From the NCBI RefSeq assembly GCF_947492715.1, contig NZ_CANLNS010000005.1, positions 124,001 through 188,000 of the forward strand: a DNA stretch of 64,000 nucleotides, written 5' to 3'. The notes beneath the pieces were generated by a model. The model did not search any database. It saw only the letters and a program-made list of their open reading frames with translations, and was not told where the DNA came from. Below are positions 8,539 to 16,395 of this stretch, in pieces (within the stretch, counting starts at the first letter, position 1; every line of letters starts with the position of its first letter). Both the position numbers and the translations under genes were made by a program. This DNA is from an uncultured Psychroserpens sp. (GTDB lineage Bacteria; Bacteroidota; Bacteroidia; Flavobacteriales; Flavobacteriaceae).

Positions 8539-9144
8539 ATGAAAGACAACAGTATTTTTAATCCAGATCAGCAACAAAAAGACTTATCAAGTAAAATTGT
8601 TACAGGGCTTGAGCGCATTTCTGAAGTGTTTAAAATACTACTTTGGGAGAAATCAAAAGTAGTAGGTTTGAGTCCAATTCAAATTCAAATTCTAGTTTTT
8701 ATATCCTTTCATAAGAGTGATTTGTGTAATGTAAGTCATTTAGCCAAAGAATTTAATGTGACTAAACCAACCATTAGTGATGCCATTAAAATTCTAAATA
8801 AAAAAGGCTTAGTTATTAAAGACTATTCTACAATAGATAGTCGCAGGTATAATATTCAATTATCACCTTCAGGAAAAGACATCATTGCTCAAGTTCATGA
8901 TTTTGCAAATCCACTTAAAACGCAATTAGATCATTTTGAGCAATCTGATTTAGAAGGTTTATTTAGTACATTAAGTGAGCTTATTTATAAGTTGAATAGA
9001 ATAGGACTATTAAGTGTTCAGCGTACCTGTTTTGGCTGTAAGTTTTATCAAAAACATACAACGTCAGATTATTGTAGTTTGCTTGAAAAAGAATTACTGA
9101 GTGAAGCGATTAGACTTGATTGTCCTGAGTTTGAAGAGAAGTAG
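8539..9144 (+). CDS. MarR family regulator with C-terminal four-cysteine cluster
   Basis: About 201 residues: an N-terminal dimer helix, a winged helix-turn-helix (SHLAKEFNVTKPTISDAIKI is the recognition region) and a wing containing DSRRYN, then a C-terminal extension with the spacing C-X2-C-X11-C-X15-C (residues 164, 167, 179, 195). Ordinary MarR proteins are ~145 residues and lack this tail, which looks like an iron-sulfur or zinc site. An alternative ATG at 8524 falls inside the terminator stem, so 8539 is preferred. Three related palindromes at 7140, 7451 and 8494 mark its likely regulon: glutaredoxin-like protein, secreted protein, DUF2024 and itself. Confidence 0.85.
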   Translation: MKDNSIFNPDQQQKDLSSKIVTGLERISEVFKILLWEKSKVVGLSPIQIQILVFISFHKSDLCNVSHLAKEFNVTKPTISDAIKILNKKGLVIKDYSTIDSRRYNIQLSPSGKDIIAQVHDFANPLKTQLDHFEQSDLEGLFSTLSELIYKLNRIGLLSVQRTCFGCKFYQKHTTSDYCSLLEKELLSEAIRLDCPEFEEK

Positions 9145-9148
9145 CTAA

Positions 9149-9601
9149 TTATGCTTTCTTATCGTTGTTAATTGCTGAAAATCTAATCTCATACTTTTTG
9201 CATTTCAACACTAATTCGTCTAGTTTCGAGTTAGTGATTTTTGCCGCATCATCTTCTTCAATTTGAAAATCAATTTTCGTAATACTTCGACCTTTTACGT
9301 CTGTTGGGTCAGATTCGAATTCAACCGAGTCTGATGCCAATGTTAATTCAAAATTTTCACCTCTTATTATTAATTGACCACCTTTTTTCGTTTTAACTTG
9401 AAAGTTCCCAACTATAACAGTTTGAAAAAAATAATAACCACCAAGTTCATTTAGCCCAGAATACATAACATTGTGTTCGGCAATAGCAAAAGGTTCATGC
9501 TCAATATCACTAGTAATAGCTTCAATAGTGTCTGAGGAAGATGCTGTATCTATTGGTTTTGAATTTCCGAGGGCAGATTTTAACTTAGTAAAAAAACTCA
9601 T
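9149..9601 (-). CDS. hypothetical cytosolic protein
   Basis: About 150 residues from the Met at 9601 (MSFFTKLKSALG); the frame is open to 9649 but the upstream part looks non-coding. No signal peptide or membrane segment. The N-terminus is a short amphipathic helix followed by a Ser/Thr/Asp-rich linker, then a beta-rich domain (about residues 40-140) with alternating strands and charged turns. I do not recognise a family. It converges on the MarR gene with only 4 bases between stops and is divergent from the immunophilin gene. Confidence 0.7.
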   Translation of the reverse strand: MSFFTKLKSALGNSKPIDTASSSDTIEAITSDIEHEPFAIAEHNVMYSGLNELGGYYFFQTVIVGNFQVKTKKGGQLIIRGENFELTLASDSVEFESDPTDVKGRSITKIDFQIEEDDAAKITNSKLDELVLKCKKYEIRFSAINNDKKA

Positions 9602-9679
9602 GGTATTGTTATTTTTGGCAAAGCTAATCTTATGATGTTCAAATTCCAAATCTAGGGTCTCACTTCTAACAGAGTTTGT

Positions 9680-9687
9680 TATCTTTG
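9680..9687 (+). promoter_or_regulatory. -7 promoter element of the immunophilin gene
   Basis: TATCTTTG is an exact TAnnTTTG match 24 bases before the ATG at 9711. No clear TTTG was found 19 bases further upstream. Confidence 0.45.
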
Positions 9688-9710
9688 CACCTCAATTAAA
9701 ATTAAATACC

Positions 9711-10643
9711 ATGCAAGACGGTTTATACGCAAAATTTAATACAACAAAAGGCGAAATTTTAGTCGCTTTAGAATATCAAAAAACACCAGGAACTGTAGGT
9801 AACTTTGTTGCTCTAGCTGAAGGAAATTTAGAAAATACAGTGAAGCCTCAAGGAACACCATATTATGATGGATTGAAATTTCACAGGGTTATACCAGATT
9901 TTATGATTCAAGGTGGTTGCCCTCAAGGTACTGGAACTGGAAATCCAGGTTATAAATTTGATGATGAATTTTATCCAGATTTAAAGCATGACAGACCAGG
10001 TATATTGTCTATGGCTAATTCTGGTCCTGGAACAAACGGAAGCCAATTTTTCATTACACATGTAGAAACACCTTGGTTGGATAATAATCACACGGTTTTT
10101 GGAAAAGTAATTGAAGGTCAAGATATTGTTGATGCTATTGCACAGGGCGACCAAATAGATACATTGGAAATTGTAAGAGTAGGAGCAGAAGCTGAGAGTT
10201 TTAATGCTGTAGAGGCGTTTAGAGTGTTTGAAGGCGCTAGAGAAAAACGAGTTGCCGCAGAACGAGAGGCAGCAAGAGCAGAATTAGATAAGTTAGCTGC
10301 TGGCTTTGAGGAAACGAAAAGTGGCTTACGTTACCAAATTATCCAAAAAGGAGAAGGTAAAGCAGCTCAAGCGGGTAACATGGTTTCTGTACATTATAAA
10401 GGTCAGTTAGCAGATGGAACTGTATTTGATTCTTCTTACAAAAGAAACTCACCTTTAGATTTTCAAGTTGGAGTTGGTCAAGTTATTCCAGGATGGGATG
10501 AAGGTATTTGTTTACTTAATGTAGGAGATAAAGCACGTTTAGTTATTCCTAGTGATTTAGGTTATGGCGCGGCGGGGGCTGGTGGTGTAATTCCTCCAAA
10601 TGCAACCCTAGTTTTTGATGTAGAATTAATGGATGTGAAATAG
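9711..10643 (+). CDS. cyclophilin-FKBP dual-family peptidylprolyl isomerase
   Basis: 310 residues, two complete prolyl isomerase domains in one chain. The N-terminal cyclophilin domain (about 1-160) has FHRVIPDFMIQGG, NGSQFFIT and the WLDNNHTVFGKV loop. A charged helical linker (about 165-200, rich in Ala, Glu and Arg) leads to an FKBP domain (about 205-310) with VSVHYKGQL, FDSS and GYGAAG. Both active-site sets look intact. The order matches the CFBP type of dual immunophilin reported for Flavobacterium. No signal peptide, so cytoplasmic. A strong terminator follows. Confidence 0.93.
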   Translation: MQDGLYAKFNTTKGEILVALEYQKTPGTVGNFVALAEGNLENTVKPQGTPYYDGLKFHRVIPDFMIQGGCPQGTGTGNPGYKFDDEFYPDLKHDRPGILSMANSGPGTNGSQFFITHVETPWLDNNHTVFGKVIEGQDIVDAIAQGDQIDTLEIVRVGAEAESFNAVEAFRVFEGAREKRVAAEREAARAELDKLAAGFEETKSGLRYQIIQKGEGKAAQAGNMVSVHYKGQLADGTVFDSSYKRNSPLDFQVGVGQVIPGWDEGICLLNVGDKARLVIPSDLGYGAAGAGGVIPPNATLVFDVELMDVK

Positions 10644-10660
10644 TATATTCACTCGATATA

Positions 10661-10692
10661 AAAAAAGCACCACAAATTGTGGTGCTTTTTTA
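10661..10692. terminator. bidirectional terminator
   Basis: GCACCACA (10667-10674) pairs with TGTGGTGC (10678-10685), flanked by an A-run on the left and a T-run on the right. It can serve the immunophilin gene and the convergent gene at 10709-11089. Confidence 0.85.
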
Positions 10693-10708
10693 TTTTTCAA
10701 ATTAGAAT

Positions 10709-11089
10709 TTAATTGTTCTTATAAATTAAATCGACTAAAATCTCTGCCTTAGCTTTATTAAAGATAACTTTATAGGTAGAATTCTTAGTGTCGTTTTCTT
10801 TGATATAAAGATTGTCAACTTGCGTGAAATCGTTTTTTGAAATATAATCATCTAGGTCAACTTTGTCTGTGTCAATTTTAAATTTTGAAATTTTTCTATT
10901 GTTTTCACAAGTACAATCTGTTGATGTGATTTTTGGAATGTTAACACCTGTCCGCAATTCGATACTATCAATATTGTAGAGTTGGCAAGATTGCGTGTTA
11001 TAAATATGTCTTCCAAAGAGATGTAAACCTCCATAGAGCATTGCTACGGCAATACCTAGAAGTACACTACCAAAAAGTAACTTTTTCAT
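10709..11089 (-). CDS. hypothetical single-pass membrane protein
   Basis: 126 residues beginning with MKK and a hydrophobic segment (about residues 5-24) containing glycines, followed by a soluble domain. Three cysteines (about residues 35, 59, 61; the last two as CTC) could form disulfides if the domain is periplasmic. No lipobox. The rest alternates charged strands. No family recognised. It is transcribed on its own toward the bidirectional terminator at 10661. Confidence 0.6.
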   Translation of the reverse strand: MKKLLFGSVLLGIAVAMLYGGLHLFGRHIYNTQSCQLYNIDSIELRTGVNIPKITSTDCTCENNRKISKFKIDTDKVDLDDYISKNDFTQVDNLYIKENDTKNSTYKVIFNKAKAEILVDLIYKNN

Positions 11090-11213
11090 GGTTGGTTGAT
11101 GTTGTTTAAAATAAAACGAAATGTCTTAATTATTATTATCAATTTTTGATTCTCACCATTGATTTTATAATTAATAGTTGGCTTTTCTGAACTTAAAATG
11201 TTAAATTCAATAT

Positions 11214-11642
11214 ATGATTAGTATAAAGGAAACAGTCTTTTATGATAAAATACTTAAAGAACTCAATTATGAATTTGGAGATGTTTTCATTTTTGACGGT
11301 TTCATTATATCTGAAATGAAGGAAGGTTTCACCATAAATTGGGATGAACATATGACTAACGTATCTGATGATGTTGCTCAGTTTTCTGGAAATAATGGTT
11401 CAGATTTGATTTATATCTCACATCGCATTCATTCTTATTCTATTATGCCGAGTGATTGGCTTAAATTCTATAAGCAGAGTTATACACTAAAAGGATACGG
11501 AATTGTAGGCTATACCAGAAGTAGTTTTTTACATGTCGTTATCGAAAATTTGTTTTTTCACAAAAAAATAAAACGATTTGCTAATTTAGAAACAGCTATA
11601 CAGTGGGCAACAGATAAAGTATTATCAGAAGTTGATGACTAA
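11214..11642 (+). CDS. hypothetical protein, possibly STAS/SpoIIAA-like
   Basis: 142 residues, no signal peptide or membrane segment. The secondary structure pattern (strand-rich first half, then a helix near the C-terminus reading FANLETAIQWATDKV) resembles the small STAS-like proteins common in flavobacteria, but no diagnostic motif is present. Monocistronic: promoter region of ~120 bases shared with the divergent 10709-11089 gene, and a terminator directly after the stop codon. Confidence 0.6.
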   Translation: MISIKETVFYDKILKELNYEFGDVFIFDGFIISEMKEGFTINWDEHMTNVSDDVAQFSGNNGSDLIYISHRIHSYSIMPSDWLKFYKQSYTLKGYGIVGYTRSSFLHVVIENLFFHKKIKRFANLETAIQWATDKVLSEVDD

Positions 11643-11672
11643 AAAAAGCACTCTGTTTTTAAAAGAGTGCTT
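11641..11672. terminator. terminator after the 142-residue protein gene
   Basis: AGCACTCT (11647-11654) pairs with AGAGTGCT (11664-11671) across a 9-base loop, with an A-run on the left side. The A-run makes it a good terminator for the leftward-reading strand, and it also sits directly after the rightward stop codon. Confidence 0.6.
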
Positions 11673-11697
11673 ATGGCAATACCATATATGTTCGTCA

Positions 11698-13494
11698 TCA
11701 TTTTCGTTTGGCAACGAAGGTGCCATTAGGTTGAATGGCTTTTAATTCATTAATTGTTCCATCATCAGATTCAATAAATTCAATTTTAAAGCCTTCTAAG
11801 GTTTTGAACGAGAATTTATGTTTTGAAGTTGGAATTAATTCATATTCTGGTTGACCTTTGATAAATAAATAAAGGGCATCACCTTTGGTATAAACTTTAA
11901 AGCCTGTTCCAGAAATGTCATATTCACCAGTATAGATTTCTAGTGTTTTTGAATCTACATCAATCGTATTAGGCGTTCTCTTAAACACAACAGGATCAAC
12001 CGTAGGTTCTATTTTTGCTTTGGCACCAGAAATATCGCCTGTATCGTTAATTTCAAACGTTAGTTTGAGTGATTGGCCATAATCTGTAGTATCTACTTTT
12101 CCATCTACAACATCAACAAGTTCAAAAGTGTCGTAATGATAGTGGTGCACATATAGCTTGTCTGTGTTTATTTGTGTGAAAAGTGAATCGTTTTTAAGAA
12201 CAATTTCAAATTCTCCATAACCCTTGTTTGAGTAAGTCCCAGTATACTCTTGGTTAACATGAGAAGGTTTAGTGTTTTTAACGTTAGACGTTTCTGAATT
12301 TTCTTCCGCATCAGACTGCGCCTTTTTGTTTTTCTCTAGACCTTCCTCATAACGTCCTATCCAATCTGAACGTTCTTCGTTTAACATACGATCAGATATC
12401 GTATTTCTCACTAAAGATGGTACTGCTGAACCGTTTTGATTGGTTAACACAACGATACCTATTTTGTCACTAGGGAAGAAAGCTACATTGGCAGAAAACC
12501 CATTAATATTTCCACCATGTTCTACGCGATAATGTCCTTTGTATGATTGTAAAAACCAACCATAGCCATAGTTTGCAAAATGAATATCTGGAAATTTGTC
12601 ATCAGGCGTATTGGCACCAACTACCATTTGAGAACTGAGAGCTTCGTTAATATAACTTTCTGGGATAATGTCTTCACCTTTATATTTTCCATCATTAATC
12701 CATGTAATTAACCATTTAGACATATCATTAACACTACTGTTAATGCTTCCTGCAGGAGACATGCCAGCAATATCGTAATAATCCATTTTGCTTATCACGT
12801 TTCCTTTTTTAAGTTCATAACCTAATGCCGCATTAGAACTCGACTTCATTTCGGCAATTGTAGCATTAGATCTGTTCATGTCTAATGGCACAAAAAAGTA
12901 ATCCTTAATATTGTCCTCCCAACTTTTACCAGTAATTCTTTCGGCAATAACGCCTTGCGCTAAAAACCCAAAGTTATTGTAATACCATTGTTGTCTAATT
13001 CCCGTAAATGGCTCTTGATGTTTAATTCGTGCTAAAAGACTGTCTTTGTCGTGCGTAGGGAAATAGTACCATGAACCGTCATGTCTAGGCAAACCAGTAC
13101 TATGCCTCATAAGGTCTTTAATGATAATGTTGTTGTTCATATCATTATTATAAAATTCTAATTCAGGAATATGCGTTCTAGGGTTATCATCAAATGAGAG
13201 CTTTTCGTCTGCCCTTAATAGGCCTAAGATTGATGATGTAAATGCCTTTGTAGATGAACCAATCGCAAAAAGCGTATTGGCATCAACAGGGATTTTATTT
13301 TCATAATCTCTATACCCAAATCCTTTGGCATATACGATTTTATCCCCTTCAACGACGGCAACAGCAAATCCTGGTGCATTGGTAGCTTCTAAAATTTTGT
13401 TTAACTCCTTTTCAACACCCTTCAAACGTTTATCCTGTGCTGAAATTGAAGAAACAAAAAACAGACTTAAAATGAGTAAAGCTAATTTTTTCAT
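11698..13494 (-). CDS. serine hydrolase of the beta-lactamase / class C PBP family, exported
   Basis: 598 residues. A signal peptide (residues 1-19, ending SSISAQ) is followed by a beta-lactamase-like catalytic domain with SSTK (80-83) as the nucleophile motif, YNN as the YxN motif and HGG in place of KTG. These motifs place it among esterase/D-aminopeptidase-like serine hydrolases of class C fold. True beta-lactamases normally carry KTG. After an acidic linker the last ~190 residues form beta-rich DUF3471-like domains. Periplasmic or surface location is expected. Substrate not predictable. Monocistronic. Confidence 0.88.
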   Translation of the reverse strand: MKKLALLILSLFFVSSISAQDKRLKGVEKELNKILEATNAPGFAVAVVEGDKIVYAKGFGYRDYENKIPVDANTLFAIGSSTKAFTSSILGLLRADEKLSFDDNPRTHIPELEFYNNDMNNNIIIKDLMRHSTGLPRHDGSWYYFPTHDKDSLLARIKHQEPFTGIRQQWYYNNFGFLAQGVIAERITGKSWEDNIKDYFFVPLDMNRSNATIAEMKSSSNAALGYELKKGNVISKMDYYDIAGMSPAGSINSSVNDMSKWLITWINDGKYKGEDIIPESYINEALSSQMVVGANTPDDKFPDIHFANYGYGWFLQSYKGHYRVEHGGNINGFSANVAFFPSDKIGIVVLTNQNGSAVPSLVRNTISDRMLNEERSDWIGRYEEGLEKNKKAQSDAEENSETSNVKNTKPSHVNQEYTGTYSNKGYGEFEIVLKNDSLFTQINTDKLYVHHYHYDTFELVDVVDGKVDTTDYGQSLKLTFEINDTGDISGAKAKIEPTVDPVVFKRTPNTIDVDSKTLEIYTGEYDISGTGFKVYTKGDALYLFIKGQPEYELIPTSKHKFSFKTLEGFKIEFIESDDGTINELKAIQPNGTFVAKRK

Positions 13495-13689
13495 AATTAT
13501 GATTTATTGTTAGAATAGATATAGTGTTAGTAGCTAAGTTGCAAGATAAGTTACTTTTATTTTAAGATTTTTACAATTCGTCCATTAAATGTTACAATTC
13601 GGTTATTTCATTTTTCAAAAGGGTAGTTCGTATAGGATATTTGCTCTATCAAACAACACTGAAAGATTTTTCAGATAAAACAAACCATT

Positions 13690-14316
13690 ATGAACACAGC
13701 AGTTAAAATATTAATATTTCTTTTATTTAGCCAGGTGCTTTCGGCTCAGACCAATTTTGAAAAAGGAATGCAAAAAGCGTTTGCACTTTGGCAAGACAAT
13801 AAGACCGACGAAGCAGAAAATATGTTTGAGCGTATTTCAAAAGCAGAGTCAGATCAATGGTTACCGCATTATTATATTGCACAAATAAATAGTTTAAAAA
13901 GTTGGTCAGAAAAAGACGAGAACATTTTAAAAGCACAATTAGATAAAGCGCAAGAACATATTAATAGCGCTATAGCAATTAGTAAGGATAATCCAGAAAT
14001 TTTAGTGATGCAAGCACAAGTACTAACTAATTGGGTGGCTTTTGATGGAATGACGTATGGAATGAAATACGGCGGAAAAATAGCCGAACTTTATAATCAG
14101 GCCTATAAGTTAAATCCTAAAAACCCGAGAGTCGTTTTTGGTAAGGCCGAATGGGGTATGGGAAGTGCTAAATACTTTGGCCAAGATACAAAACCCTATT
14201 GCGCAGAAATGGAAAAATCCATTGAACTTTTCACTAACTTTAAACCAGAAAGTGATTTACACCCAAATTGGGGAAAAGAACGTGCAGAACAAGTAATTAA
14301 ATCTTGTAAAGAGTAA
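13690..14316 (+). CDS. exported TPR-like protein upstream of the sensor kinase
   Basis: 208 residues with a signal peptide (cleavage after about residue 19, LSAQ) and a helical repeat domain: several ~34-residue helix pairs with Ala, Tyr and Leu at TPR positions, e.g. AYKLNPKNPRVVFGKAEWGM. Such proteins often serve as periplasmic scaffolds. It begins the five-gene unit that ends with the LytTR regulator (gap of 5 bases to the kinase gene), so it may modulate that signalling pathway. A -7 like element GATATTTG lies at 13636-13643. Confidence 0.8.
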   Translation: MNTAVKILIFLLFSQVLSAQTNFEKGMQKAFALWQDNKTDEAENMFERISKAESDQWLPHYYIAQINSLKSWSEKDENILKAQLDKAQEHINSAIAISKDNPEILVMQAQVLTNWVAFDGMTYGMKYGGKIAELYNQAYKLNPKNPRVVFGKAEWGMGSAKYFGQDTKPYCAEMEKSIELFTNFKPESDLHPNWGKERAEQVIKSCKE

Positions 14317-14321
14317 GCATT

Positions 14322-15665
14322 ATGAGAAAATCAATTAAAAATATCATTCTAACCTTTGTCATTGGATGCGTTGTATTTGTTATCGGACAAGCATTATCTG
14401 ACGGTTTTAATTACAAAACAGTTAATGCGTTTTTAATTGATTTCGGATTTTACCAATTGTACGCTTTTGTATTAGGATATTCTAACATGGCTTTCTTTGA
14501 TTATATGGAAGGTCGCTCTTGGAAAAAGGGAGATACCATAAAGCGCATATTAGTTGGAGTTATTGGGTCGACGGTAATTACGTTAATAGCATTGTTTCTT
14601 CTAAGAACATTTATAAGTGTCGTCATATACGGCGTATCATTTAGTGCATTTATTGAACGAGAAACGTGGGAAGGATATGCTTTTGGACTTTGGATTACGT
14701 TAAGTATTGTTTCTATATTTCATGTGATATTTTTCTATAATAGATACCAGAAAAATAAAATCAAAGAACAGAAAGTAATTGCAGGAGCAGCAAGCGCAAA
14801 ATTCGATGCTTTAAAAAATCAATTGGATCCACATTTTCTTTTCAACAGTTTAAATGTATTAACGAGTTTAATAGAAGAGAACCCCAAAAATGCTCAAAAG
14901 TTTACAACGTCATTATCTAAAGTATATCGTTATGTCTTAGAGCAGAAAAACAAAGACCTAATAACAGTAGATGAAGAATTAGATTTTGCTAGAACCTATA
15001 TGTCGCTTTTGAAAATGCGCTTTGAAGATAGTATTGTCTTTGAAATACCAAATAAAGCAACAAACCCAGAAAGTAAAGTTGTACCGTTATCACTTCAGTT
15101 ATTATTAGAAAATGCTGTAAAGCATAATATGGTAACTAGCAGTAGACCTTTACATATTAAAATATTTGAAGATCAAGGCATGCTTGTCGTGCAAAATAAT
15201 CTTCAACCCAAACAAATTGTAAAAAAGAGCAGTGGTGTTGGCTTAGAAAATATCAAACAACGCTATAAATTATTATCAAATAAAAAAGTATCAATCAATC
15301 AAGAAGCAAAACGTTTTGCAGTCGCAATACCAATGCTCACAAAACAAGTAACAATCATGAAAGCAATAGAACCAAAGTCAAAATTTGACGACAGATATGT
15401 AAGAGCGCGAAAACGCGTCGAAGAACTTAAAGAATTTTATTACAGCTTGCTGTCTTACTGCATCGTAATTCCATTTTTAGCCTTTGTTAATTATTATACA
15501 TCATGGCATTACCAATGGTTTTGGTGGCCAATGTTGGGGTGGGGAATAGGACTAACATTTCATGCCTTTAAAGTATTCGTTAATGATGGTGTTTTTGGAA
15601 GAAATTGGGAACGTAAGAAAATAGAGGAGTTTATGAAAGATGAAGAAGATAACCATTGGAGTTAA
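14322..15665 (+). CDS. LytS/YehU-type sensor histidine kinase with C-terminal 2TM domain
   Basis: 447 residues. Four hydrophobic segments (about 10-25, 40-55, 75-100, 120-140) precede a His_kinase domain with DPHFLFNSLN (phosphoacceptor His171), the N box LLENAVKHN (261-269) and a G box GVGLEN (about 305). Unlike ordinary LytS kinases, the chain continues with a 2TM domain (about 357-440) of two close hydrophobic helices ending in GRNWERKKIEEFM. The same domain is encoded alone by the next two genes. Its partner is the LytTR regulator at 16396. Confidence 0.88.
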   Translation: MRKSIKNIILTFVIGCVVFVIGQALSDGFNYKTVNAFLIDFGFYQLYAFVLGYSNMAFFDYMEGRSWKKGDTIKRILVGVIGSTVITLIALFLLRTFISVVIYGVSFSAFIERETWEGYAFGLWITLSIVSIFHVIFFYNRYQKNKIKEQKVIAGAASAKFDALKNQLDPHFLFNSLNVLTSLIEENPKNAQKFTTSLSKVYRYVLEQKNKDLITVDEELDFARTYMSLLKMRFEDSIVFEIPNKATNPESKVVPLSLQLLLENAVKHNMVTSSRPLHIKIFEDQGMLVVQNNLQPKQIVKKSSGVGLENIKQRYKLLSNKKVSINQEAKRFAVAIPMLTKQVTIMKAIEPKSKFDDRYVRARKRVEELKEFYYSLLSYCIVIPFLAFVNYYTSWHYQWFWWPMLGWGIGLTFHAFKVFVNDGVFGRNWERKKIEEFMKDEEDNHWS

Positions 15666-15677
15666 AAAGAAAAGATT

Positions 15678-16010
15678 ATGAAAAATTACAATCAACCTAA
15701 GGAAGGTAAATATTTAAGAGCTAAGAGTAAAGTAGACAGAATACGTGGTTTTTATGGACATTTACTAGCTTACTTAATCGTAAACACTTTTATAACAATA
15801 ATGAAGGTTACCAGAAATTTAAATAATGGCGAATCTTTTAGTGAATCATTTTTTGAGTTTCCCACGTTTGCGCTTTGGTTTATTTGGGGTGTAGGCTTAG
15901 GCATTCATGCTTTTGCAACTTTTGGAATCGACTATATTTTAGGTAAAAACTGGGAAGATAAGCGTATACAGAAGTATATGGACGAGGAAGAAGAGAAATT
16001 TAATTTTTAA
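15678..16010 (+). CDS. stand-alone 2TM domain protein (first copy)
   Basis: 110 residues. A charged amphipathic start (YLRAKSKVDRIRGFYGH) leads into two membrane helices separated by a short loop, then the conserved GKNWEDKRIQKYM tail. Nearly the same layout is found in the following gene and at the C-terminus of the kinase, so the three arose by duplication. Gap of 12 bases to the kinase gene. Function of 2TM domains is unknown. Heteromeric contact with the kinase tail in the inner membrane is an inference from homology and linkage. Confidence 0.85.
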   Translation: MKNYNQPKEGKYLRAKSKVDRIRGFYGHLLAYLIVNTFITIMKVTRNLNNGESFSESFFEFPTFALWFIWGVGLGIHAFATFGIDYILGKNWEDKRIQKYMDEEEEKFNF

Positions 16011-16014
16011 GACT

Positions 16015-16368
16015 ATGGAAAATTACAATATAGAGCCTTATGATGAGTTGGAAGCACAAAATAGATTTGTGAAAGAAGAAGCATATTTAAGAGCCAAAAA
16101 GAGATTAGATAAGGTTATAGGTTTTTACTGGCATTTGGCCATATACATCATAGTAAATATTTTTTTAATCATACTCATAGGTACCAATACCGATGAAGGC
16201 TTTTGGTTCTTTGGAACTTTTGCCACGCCATTATTTTGGGGTATAGGTTTGTTATTCCATTTCTTAGGAGTCTTTGGTCCAAATTTTATATTTGGTAAAA
16301 ACTGGGAGAAAAGGAAAATACAAGAGTATATGGAAAAAGATAGAGAGAAGTTTAATCGCTACGAATAA
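16015..16368 (+). CDS. stand-alone 2TM domain protein (second copy)
   Basis: 117 residues with YLRAKKRLDKVIGFYWH, two membrane helices and the GKNWEKRKIQEYM tail. It is a paralogue of the preceding gene (4-base gap) with an extra acidic N-terminal ~20 residues and a loop rich in Phe, Gly and Trp. Part of the same kinase/regulator operon. Confidence 0.85.
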   Translation: MENYNIEPYDELEAQNRFVKEEAYLRAKKRLDKVIGFYWHLAIYIIVNIFLIILIGTNTDEGFWFFGTFATPLFWGIGLLFHFLGVFGPNFIFGKNWEKRKIQEYMEKDREKFNRYE

Positions 16369-16395
16369 CATTTAATAAACTACCACAAAATAAGT

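Noticed and set aside
13491-13502. TCATAATTATGA palindrome at the serine hydrolase start
   Set aside because: It includes the start codon and is short and AT-rich; no second copy was found.
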